Assembly (NCBI GenBank): GCA_036396755.1
Contig: DASWKG010000126.1
Location: forward strand, 1 to 6,998
From: DASWKG01 sp036396755
GTDB taxonomy: Bacteria > Actinomycetota > UBA4738 > CALAEC01
Reading direction: 5' to 3'
Length of the DNA stretch: 6,998 nt
How positions within the stretch are numbered: the stretch's first letter is position 1; each line of letters begins with the position of its first letter. Positions 1-6,000 of this stretch are shown here, one piece after another. The notes under the pieces were generated by a model that saw nothing but the letters and a program-made list of their open reading frames with translations, did no database searches and was not told where the DNA came from. A program made the translations under genes and the position numbers.

Positions 1-69
1 ATCCGGGGCCCGCTCCGGCCCGGTCGGGGCTACGGAGCCCGGCGTATTCCCACCCTCTGAGGAGAGTGC

Positions 70-75
70 TAGCCT
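70..75 (+). promoter_or_regulatory. Putative -10 element of a leaderless promoter
   Basis: The hexamer TAGCCT fits the TANNNT pattern of bacterial -10 boxes and is preceded by TGC, giving an extended TGNTANNNT form. A start site about 7 nt downstream would fall on or next to the ATG at 83, which predicts a leaderless mRNA; these are common in actinobacteria. In support, no Shine-Dalgarno lies at normal distance from that ATG: the only purine-rich stretch (59-66) is about 16 nt away. No convincing -35 box is visible. This is an inference from spacing. Confidence 0.45.
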
Positions 76-82
76 CGTCCTC

Positions 83-415
83 ATGGTCCTGTTCGCCAAC
101 GAGCCGCCGACGTACCGGGATGCGATGTATCAGGCGTTCCGTGGACGGGGCCGGTCGGCCCTCCTCCTTCCCCTCGAAGCCGCCGTCGACGACGTGGTCG
201 GCGACGGGGCCTTCCAGGCGGTCGTGCTGTCGGGGAACGAAGAACGGGCGGAACGGATCTCGCGGTCGCTGCCGGTGGTGAACCTGACGTACGGGCCGGG
301 GGAGGTAGCGACGGCCTACTTCGCGGGGCAGGCCACCGCGCGAAGAGACCTCACCGGGTTCGCGGAGCTCGCCGAGCTGATCGAGACCGTCGCGGGTCTC
401 GCGTCGATCAGCTGA
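83..415 (+). CDS. Small receiver-like protein without phospho-acceptor Asp (hypothetical)
   Basis: This encodes 110 residues with no signal peptide or membrane segment, so it is probably cytoplasmic. Third positions are strongly G/C, as expected of a real gene here. The N-terminus (VLFANEPPTYRDAM, residues 2-15) followed by alternating hydrophobic strands and helices resembles a response-regulator receiver fold: strand 1, then helix 1 with a YRDAM stretch, then strand 3 (AVVLSG, 46-51). Where a CheY-type receiver has its phosphorylated Asp at the end of strand 3, this protein has Ser50, and the usual acidic pair after strand 1 is reduced to Glu7. It is therefore a candidate pseudo-receiver that would not be phosphorylated. 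No output domain follows; the chain stops after a C-terminal helix (about 92-106). The ATG start is supported by the -10 element at leaderless distance. It is convergent with rpmG, with only 15 bp between stop codons. The fold assignment is by eye; no specific function can be given. Confidence 0.75.
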   Translation: MVLFANEPPTYRDAMYQAFRGRGRSALLLPLEAAVDDVVGDGAFQAVVLSGNEERAERISRSLPVVNLTYGPGEVATAYFAGQATARRDLTGFAELAELIETVAGLASIS

Positions 416-430
416 CGGGAGTCGGGGAGG

Positions 431-595
431 CTACCGGGTTTCCTTGTGCGGCGTGTGCCGCCGGCACCACCGGCAGTACTTCTTGAGCTCCATGCGCTCG
501 CGGTCGTTGACCTTGTTCTTCTTGGTCACGTAGTTCCTGCGCTTGCACTCCTCGCAGGCCATGGTGATGGTCGGTCGATTGTCTGATTTCGGCAC
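431..595 (-). CDS. rpmG: Ribosomal protein L33 (bL33), zinc-binding C+ form
   Basis: This encodes 54 residues of the large ribosomal subunit protein bL33. The sequence carries the family signature: an N-terminal RPTIT strand, ACEECKRRNYVTKKNK, MELKKYCRWC and a terminal HTPHKETR. Both CxxC pairs (CEEC and CRWC) are present, so this is the zinc-ribbon C+ type rather than the zinc-independent C- paralog. The length matches the family. The GTG at 595-593 is chosen as start because AGGAGG lies six bases upstream on the minus strand (607-602) and because residues from there match the normal L33 N-terminus; an extension to the ATG at 742 would add sequence foreign to L33, and starting at the internal Met12 would remove the first strand. 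It points towards the left edge, where secE-nusG would be expected if the common gene order holds, but only a plus-strand gene is visible before the window ends. Confidence 0.96.
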   Translation of the reverse strand: MPKSDNRPTITMACEECKRRNYVTKKNKVNDRERMELKKYCRWCRRHTPHKETR

Positions 596-601
596 GCGCG
601 T

Positions 602-607
602 CCTCCT
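602..607 (-). promoter_or_regulatory. Shine-Dalgarno of rpmG, deciding a GTG start
   Basis: A perfect AGGAGG on the minus strand is six bases from the GTG at 595. It settles the start of L33 in favour of the GTG over the internal ATG, 11 codons in, and over the upstream ATG at 742. Confidence 0.85.
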
Positions 608-620
608 GAACTCGACCGAG

Positions 621-626
621 AGTATA
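621..626 (-). promoter_or_regulatory. Putative -10 box of the rpmG promoter
   Basis: TATACT on the minus strand matches the TATAAT consensus at five of six positions and stands out in very GC-rich sequence. It would start transcription near 614, leaving a leader of about 19 nt that contains the AGGAGG. The -35 region (about 644-649) shows no good TTGACA match, so the promoter may depend on other contacts. If real, rpmG is transcribed independently of the genes to its right. Confidence 0.5.
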
Positions 627-658
627 CGGGACGCCGGCCCCATCGCGAGGAGCAGGTG

Positions 659-686
659 CTTGGTGCAGTTGCACAAAGGGACCAAG
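659..686. repeat. Nested inverted repeats in the rpmG / Ig-like gene divergent intergenic region
   Basis: CTTGGT (659-664) is the reverse complement of ACCAAG (681-686). Inside and overlapping it lies a separate dyad, GTGCA-GT-TGCAC (663-674). The two stems share bases 663-664, so in RNA they would be alternatives; as DNA the inner dyad has the size of a regulator operator. It sits between the rpmG -10 and the plus-strand gene at 742, where both promoters would lie. No regulator family is identified. Confidence 0.4.
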
Positions 687-741
687 GCCCTCGAAGCAGA
701 ACCCTTCCCCTGGGCAGCAACCGCAGGAAGGGAGTCGACCA

Positions 742-1674
742 ATGCGCAGCAAGCCGATCGGGCTCGCCCTCATCGTGGGCACCGCACTCACGCTTCTCGC
801 CGGCACCGCCACCGCGTCGCCGGCCGTCAGCATCACCTCGCCGGCGGCGGGCGCCGTGATCTCGAGGAGCGCCACCCCCCAGCTCAGCGTGACGGGCGAG
901 GTGAGCTTCGACACGCCTGCCGCCACCGAGCGGCAGTTCTTCCTCCGACACGGCCCGTGCACGAACGCGACGACCGACACGAGGTCCCTGGCACAGGAGT
1001 GGTCTGGGTCCGACGTGCAGGCGTGCGGCTACAACGGAACGATCACCCCCCTCAACGAGGTGCTCGTGTTGACGGGCGGGTCGCTCGGCGCCCCTGTCTC
1101 GGAGGCCTTCCCGATGGAGGACACCGAACTCCCCGTCACGCTCGACGCGACGAAGCCGATCACCGGGACCCTCGACGTGGCCTCGTTCAACGCGAGCGGC
1201 GTCGGGGCCGGCGTCGGCGTGACCACCGTCGACTTCATCCTCCGGGGGACGCTCAACGGGAACCTGCAGACGATCGGGACGACGTCGGTCAGCTACCAGC
1301 AGGTGCCGGGTGCCGTGCACAAGCAGGTGACGTGGTCCATCACGCCGGCTGCCACCTTCGACAAGAAGGACCTCACGACGTTCGAGCTCGTCTACACGGT
1401 CCACGGCGTGAACGCGCAGCACGGCTTCGTCTACTTCCGGGGCCTCTCGCACCTGACGGTGCCGCTGTACACGGCGAGCTTCACGCGCACGGTCCAGCTC
1501 GCGGTCGACACCGGCTCCTTCTCCTCGGCCAGCGTCACCGTGGCGCCCGACCTCAGCAGCTGGTCTGCCACGATCCCGACGCCCGCCGCGGGGATCCACT
1601 CGATCAAGGCTCGCAGCGTGCAGGGCTCGGCGACATCGCCGGTCGTCCAGCACGGCATCACGGTCACCGCCTAG
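742..1674 (+). CDS. Secreted Ig-like domain protein, paralog A
   Basis: This encodes 310 residues. Residues 1-25 form a Sec signal peptide (basic MRSK, hydrophobic core, cleavage predicted after TATA before Ser26). The mature start (VSITSPAAGAVISRSATPQLSVTG) and the C-terminus (residues about 250-310, with WSATIPTPAAGIHSIKARSV and closing ITVTA) look like the first and last strands of a bacterial Ig-like domain. Between them is a region of about 190 residues, rich in Thr, Val and Gly and probably beta, with two cysteines (73 and 95) that could form a disulfide. There is no transmembrane anchor, LPXTG motif or lipobox, so it is probably released or held non-covalently. The start is supported by a purine-rich AGGAAGGGAG ending seven bases before the ATG. 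The next gene is a homolog over its whole length and lies 22 bp downstream, so the two are probably co-transcribed. No promoter box is convincing. I do not recognise a named family; function could be surface layer, adhesion or substrate binding, all unproven. Confidence 0.85.
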   Translation: MRSKPIGLALIVGTALTLLAGTATASPAVSITSPAAGAVISRSATPQLSVTGEVSFDTPAATERQFFLRHGPCTNATTDTRSLAQEWSGSDVQACGYNGTITPLNEVLVLTGGSLGAPVSEAFPMEDTELPVTLDATKPITGTLDVASFNASGVGAGVGVTTVDFILRGTLNGNLQTIGTTSVSYQQVPGAVHKQVTWSITPAATFDKKDLTTFELVYTVHGVNAQHGFVYFRGLSHLTVPLYTASFTRTVQLAVDTGSFSSASVTVAPDLSSWSATIPTPAAGIHSIKARSVQGSATSPVVQHGITVTA

Positions 1675-1696
1675 GCACCGAAAGGAGCGAATCGGC

Positions 1697-2572
1697 ATGG
1701 ACACGAAACGGATCGGAACCGCCGCCATCGTGACGGCGACCCTCGCGCTCGTCGCGAGCGCCGCGGTCGCGGCACCGAGCATCTCGATCACCTCGCCGGC
1801 GTCCGGCGCCGTCATCTCGAGGTCGGCCAGCCCCCAGCTCCAGCTGTCGGGCACCGTGGGCTTCGACGCCCCCGCGCCGGTCGACCGCGAGATCTACCTC
1901 CGCTACGACGGTCCCGCCGGAGGATGCGGTCACGCGTACCTCTCCGACGAGGACGGCGCCGACCCCGGCAACTCGTGCAGCAACCTCCTGCAGTCCCTGG
2001 CGGTGACGCCGGGGGAGGACGACTACACGGAGTCGTGGCCGGCCGAGGAGGTCGCGCTGCCCATCACGCTCGACGCCTCGCGCAACCTGACCGGCTCGAT
2101 CTACCTGCGCTCGAACCTCGACGAGCCGACCTGGGCGGTCGTGGACGTCGAGGTGCTGCTCGGGAGCCAGTCGGTCCGTCAGCGCTTCGACGACGGGCTC
2201 CCGCAGGCGAGCTCGTTCCGTACGTTCAACCTGAACATCGACATCCCCACGAGCCTCGACAAGGTCGACATCAACTCCATCACGGTGAACGTCCACTTCC
2301 AGACGATCATCGGGCTGATCTGGGTCGAGCTCGACGCCCCCGCCTCGTACGTCAACGTGCCGGCCTACTCGGCGAGCTTCGACCGCCGGGTGCAGGTCGC
2401 GGTCGACACGGGGCAGTTCTCGGGAACGGGCGTGACGCTGTCGCCCGACCTCACGACGTGGACGGCCACGATCCCCACCCCGCTCACCGGGATCCACTCG
2501 ATCAAGGCCCGCAGCGTGCAGGGCTCGGCGATCTCCACCGTGGACCAGCGCAGCATCACCGTCACCGCGTAG
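1697..2572 (+). CDS. Secreted Ig-like domain protein, paralog B
   Basis: This encodes 291 residues and is paralogous to the preceding gene. A Sec signal peptide covers about residues 1-25 (MDTKR, then a hydrophobic core, AVA cleavage). The N-terminal conserved block (ISITSPASGAVISRSASPQL) and the C-terminal block (about 225-291, YSASFDRRVQVAVDTGQFSG through HSIKARSVQGSA to SITVTA) are nearly the same as in paralog A, while the middle has diverged. Shared landmarks in the middle are LPITLDASRNLTGSI (versus LPVTLDATKPITGTL), a SLDKVDINSITV strand pair and two cysteines (77 and 94). It has more acidic residues in the middle (EDGADPGNS, GEDDYTES) than paralog A. The start is supported by AAAGGAG (1681-1687) nine bases before the ATG. 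Transcription probably comes from upstream of paralog A and ends at the hairpin at 2588-2622. No anchor motif is visible. The function is unknown. Confidence 0.85.
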   Translation: MDTKRIGTAAIVTATLALVASAAVAAPSISITSPASGAVISRSASPQLQLSGTVGFDAPAPVDREIYLRYDGPAGGCGHAYLSDEDGADPGNSCSNLLQSLAVTPGEDDYTESWPAEEVALPITLDASRNLTGSIYLRSNLDEPTWAVVDVEVLLGSQSVRQRFDDGLPQASSFRTFNLNIDIPTSLDKVDINSITVNVHFQTIIGLIWVELDAPASYVNVPAYSASFDRRVQVAVDTGQFSGTGVTLSPDLTTWTATIPTPLTGIHSIKARSVQGSAISTVDQRSITVTA

Positions 2573-2587
2573 GGAACGAACGAAGGG

Positions 2588-2622
2588 GAAGAGGCGCGCG
2601 GGCACCGACCGCGCGCCTCTTC
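2588..2622. terminator. Bidirectional hairpin terminator between convergent operons
   Basis: A perfect 14-bp stem (2588-2601 with 2609-2622) encloses a 7-nt loop (GCACCGA). The stem is GC-rich in its inner part and begins with GAAGAGG / CCTCTTC. It starts 16 bp after the stop of Ig-like paralog B and overlaps the last two bases of the minus-strand lipoprotein stop codon at 2623-2621. There is no strong U-tract on either side, as usual for high-GC terminators. Its position between convergent genes suggests it serves both. Confidence 0.85.
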
Positions 2623-3046
2623 ACTTCTCGGGGACGACCTCCAACGAGACCGTGAGCTCTCGGCCCTCCGGCGCCGAGGCGCGGATCACGGCTCGCCCGG
2701 GACGCTCGAGGCGGACCTCCCAGCGCGCATCCCCGGTGTCCGCGATGGAGGCGACGGGGACGAGCAGGATCGCGTCCCCCTCGACCTCCACCTCCCAGCC
2801 GGCGTCATCGAGGTGCAGCTCGACCTGCGCGCCCGGGGTCACGCGGATGAGCTCCCCGTCGTCGGCAGCCGTGATCGTGACCCGCCCCGGCTCGGGCGGC
2901 GAGTCATCCGCGCTCGGGGTGGAGGATGACCGGCTCGGCCCGGCGCAGCCGATCAGGGCGGCCGTGAGCGCGATGAGGGCGACGGCCGGCGGGCGGGGGC
3001 GCGCTGAGCGCGCCCCCGAAGCCCCCCCGGACCTGACTTCGATCAC
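2621..3046 (-). CDS. Small lipoprotein with a chagasin-like (I42) beta domain, possible protease inhibitor or accessory
   Basis: This encodes 141 residues from a GTG start at 3046-3044. That start overlaps the TGA of the M36 peptidase gene in a GTGA arrangement, which suggests translational coupling; the frame stays open further upstream, but that part lies inside the peptidase gene in another frame and is dismissed. The N-terminus has several Arg residues, a hydrophobic stretch (AVALIALTAALIGC) and a lipobox LIGC with Cys34 as lipidation site, so the mature protein should be anchored on the outside of the membrane. A Ser/Pro/Asp-rich linker (35-54) follows. Residues 55-138 read as a compact beta sandwich: VTITAADDGELIRVTPGAQVELHL, then WEVEVEG, then RWEVRLERPGRAVIRAS, ending in LTVSLEVV. 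The order of strands and the WEV...PGRAVI segment recall chagasin-type (MEROPS I42) inhibitors, but the NPTTGY loop and the RPW loop that insert into cysteine proteases are missing. Alternatives are a plain Ig-like lipoprotein or a folding partner for the protease. Confidence 0.8.
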   Translation of the reverse strand: MIEVRSGGASGARSARPRPPAVALIALTAALIGCAGPSRSSSTPSADDSPPEPGRVTITAADDGELIRVTPGAQVELHLDDAGWEVEVEGDAILLVPVASIADTGDARWEVRLERPGRAVIRASAPEGRELTVSLEVVPEK

Positions 3047-6000
3047 CCCTTGAACTTGTTCACCTTCTCGAGGAGCTTCCGCGAGTCGTGGAGCTCGTCC
3101 TTCGTCGAGGCGGGGTTGGCACGCACCACCTCGGCGCTCGCCACCGCGTCGGAGAAAGCGAGGTCGGGGACATGGTCGTGGTCGGTGTCGACCACGAGCT
3201 CGCCGAACCCGAACGCGCCGTTGGCGAAGTTGAGCCACGCCGACAGCAGCTCCTTGTCGAGCTTCTCCTCCTCGCTCATGAGGCTCTCGTCCTTGTGGAA
3301 GATCGCGTGGCCGTCCTCGAGGGTCGCGAGCGGCCCGCGCACCTCGTCGAAGATCGTCGAGCCGAACGACGCGATCTCGAGGTAGCAGAGCAGCTCATCC
3401 TCGGTGAGGTCCTTCTCCTTGGGCTCCTTGCCCGCGGCCCGCTCCTTGTACTGGTGGTGCCAGAACCCGTCCTTCTCCGCCTCGTCCGCGTGGCCGACGA
3501 TGATCACGGCCACCTCGGAGGTCGGGCTCGCACCGGCGTCGTCGTCGGTGACGTCGAGCGTCGGCTCGTACGCGCAGGCGTCGGCGAAGGTGTGGTCGAG
3601 CGCGTGCTCGACGCCCACGCGGGCCTGGTTGGTCGGCGAGGGCAGGAAGTCGAGACCCGGCGGGTTCACCAGCGAGGTGCTCCCGTCTGTGGACCCGTCG
3701 TCCCAGTCCCAGCCGAAGGTGAGATCGTCGGAGCCGGGGTCGTCGGAGCGCCCGGTGAACGGCACCGGGTCGCCCGAGCTGCCCAGGATCGTCGGCACGC
3801 CGTTGATCAGGATCGCCCCGGTCAGATCGATCTCCGCGGTGGGGTCGACGTTCTTCACCGTGAGGAGGAAGTCCGTCGTCTCGGTCCCCAGGTCGTCGTC
3901 GGTAACGGTCGTGCTGACCGTGAACCCGCCGTTGTCTCCGTACTGCTGCGTCGCCGCCGCCGTGCCGGCGTCGGGGCCCGGAGGCCCGTCGGTCGTCACG
4001 TCGATGGTCGCCGGGTCCGACCCCAGCGCGGCGTCGCCCCAGTCGACCGTCCCCGTGTAGGTGTCGAGGGACCCCGGGTCGGAGAAGAGGCTCTTCGCGG
4101 TCACGGAGCCGCCCTCGTCGATCTCGGTCACCTGGCCGGGATCGCCGATCACGTCCGGCGACACGTTGTCGATCGTGACATCGGTCATCTGACAGGTGGT
4201 CGTGTCGTCATCGGAGACGCACACCTCGACCGGGTAGATCCCGTTGTCGTAGAAGACGTGGGCTGCGGCGAACGACAGCGTGGCGTCGGGTGGCGTGTTC
4301 TCCAGCGTCCCGGGCAGCGCCTCGGGGCCGGATCCCCAGTCGATCGTCGCGCTGAGGGCGTCCAGCCAGCCCGGGTCGGTCGCGAGCCCACTGACCTCAA
4401 CCGCCGAGCCCTCGTCCTCGGGCCCATCGTTGCCGATCGAGAGGTCCGGCGCCACGTTGGCCACGGTCACGGAGCCTGTGGCCGTGTCGGTCGCGCCCGC
4501 GGTGTTCGTGACCCGCAGGCCGATGTCGAACGACCCGTCCTGGCCCACCTTGGTGAACGTCGGCGTCTGCGAGGTGGAGTCGTCGAACTGGCCGTCGTCG
4601 TCGAGGTCCCACGCGTAGGTCAGCGTGCCCGTCGAGTGATGCGAGCCGGGGCCCGACGCGGTGCCGTCGAGCCCGATGGAGGTGCCCTCGACGGTCATGT
4701 AGGGCCCGCCGATGTCGGCCGTCGGCAGGCACTCGTCCGGGATGGTGTCATCCGGGTCGGCCGTCGTGGCCGTCCCGGCGGCCCCGGTACCGAGCTGACG
4801 CTCGGCGAACTGCACCCACAGGGAGCACCAGTCGTTGCCCCCGTTGGTCAGGAGGTCGGCGCCCAGCATGCCGTCGCGCGCGTCCACCATCGTGGGTGAC
4901 GTGACGGTGAGCTTGAGCCCGTCGACCATCAGCTGACGGAACCGCGACAGGCCGGGGCCCGTCCCCTGCTCGCTGCGCAGGGAATCGAGGACGTTCCACA
5001 TCGTCGTGGCCCAGATCCGGCCGTTGCTGTGGACGCCGCTCGCATCGGTGAAATCCGCATAGTCGAGCGTGGATGTGTCATAGCTGACACCCCGGATACC
5101 GGTGGCGGTGTTCCCCGTGACGTACTCGCCGATCACCGGGTCGTCCCAGAGCATCATCGAGACGGTGTCGCTCCATCCTTCACCCAGCGAGCCGGCCTGC
5201 TTGCCGCTGCCGAACGTCCCCCCGCCGACCAGACGCTTCGACAGGCCGTGGCCGTACTCGTGGGCGATCACGTCACCGTCCATCGCGCCGTCGACGAAGG
5301 GGTTGCCGGGGGTCCACATGTACATCTGCATCCGCGGCCGGTCGCCGTCGGGCGGCGTCCCGAAGTTCGCGTTGTTGCGGCACAGGATCGGGTTGTTGTC
5401 GTCGTCGAGGCACAGCTCCTCGGTCCCCGTGCCCCAGCCGTCCCGGGCCTCGGCGTTCACGGGGTCACCCCCGGAGCCGCCACGTCCGAAGTTGTCGGTC
5501 TGGAAGTTCCGCCACGGCTCGGTGAAGCCGAGGCCGTAGAGGAAGTCGTGAACCACGTTCGCGTAATAGAACATCTGGGTCACCGTGGCGTCCTCGTCGG
5601 TGTCGACGTCGGTGCCGCCGGAGGTCTGGTAGGCGTCGGCCCAGGCGAAGTTGAAGTGCTGGTCCGCGGCGATCGGGTAGCCACCCGCGTCGGGGGCGTC
5701 ATCCTCGTCACGGTCCTCGTACGCGTCGACGTTGTTCCCGATCGTGCGGTCCTCGGGGGCGACGACCCAGTCGCCGTCGATCCCGGTGAGGGCGATCGTC
5801 TGGCGGGGCCCCGACTCGGCCGGGTGCTCGCCGGTGAAGACCGTGCCCTCGGAGTGCTCTGCGTAGAGGTTCTGGCGGTAGAGAAGCTCGCCCGTCGCGG
5901 CGTCGACCACGAGCTGGTACCAGCCCTGGTGATCGACCTCGATGATCGAGTGCCACGCGGCGCGGTCGAGGGCGCCGGGCATCGGGAAGATGACCCTCGT

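Noticed and set aside
12..40. Possible hairpins at the left edge (GCTCCG with CGGAGC; GGGCT with AGCCC)
   Set aside because: Stems of only five to six bases in very GC-rich DNA, competing with each other, and with no gene end visible beside them; chance is enough to explain them.
408..415. Palindrome TCAGCTGA at the end of the first gene
   Set aside because: Only 8 bp and within coding sequence up to the stop codon; too short for a terminator and not repeated nearby.
596..741. tRNA gene expected between tuf and rpmG in some lineages
   Set aside because: No GGTTCGA-type T-loop, acceptor stem pair or cloverleaf could be found on either strand here or in 6697-6850.
431..742. Longer L33 reading frame starting at the ATG at 742
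   Set aside because: The extra N-terminus has no L33 similarity and covers the rpmG -10 and Shine-Dalgarno; the GTG at 595 has a perfect AGGAGG at six bases.
526..1854. Long minus-strand open frame (442 codons) across the first Ig-like gene and rpmG
   Set aside because: It is antisense to a gene with a signal peptide, a ribosome binding site and a paralog; its Arg/Gly/Asp-rich translation is typical of a reverse-frame shadow in GC-rich DNA, and it overlaps rpmG in another frame.
1664..2605. Minus-strand open frame of 313 codons over the second Ig-like gene
   Set aside because: Antisense to a clear paralog of the preceding gene and made mostly of Arg, Gly, Val and Asp; it starts inside the terminator stem.
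3047..3238. N-terminal extension of the lipoprotein into the M36 gene
   Set aside because: It is Arg-rich, lies in another frame of the protease C-terminal module and would put 64 residues before the signal peptide. The overlapping GTG gives a normal lipoprotein signal.
3400..4730. PKD repeat region considered as a DNA tandem repeat
   Set aside because: The domains share protein motifs but the DNA units have diverged and vary in length; no direct nucleotide repeat is visible.
3088..4899. Plus-strand open frame of 603 codons opposite the PKD region
   Set aside because: Same reason: high-GC mirror of Asp/Val/Gly-rich PKD codons, with no signal, motif or convincing ribosome binding site.
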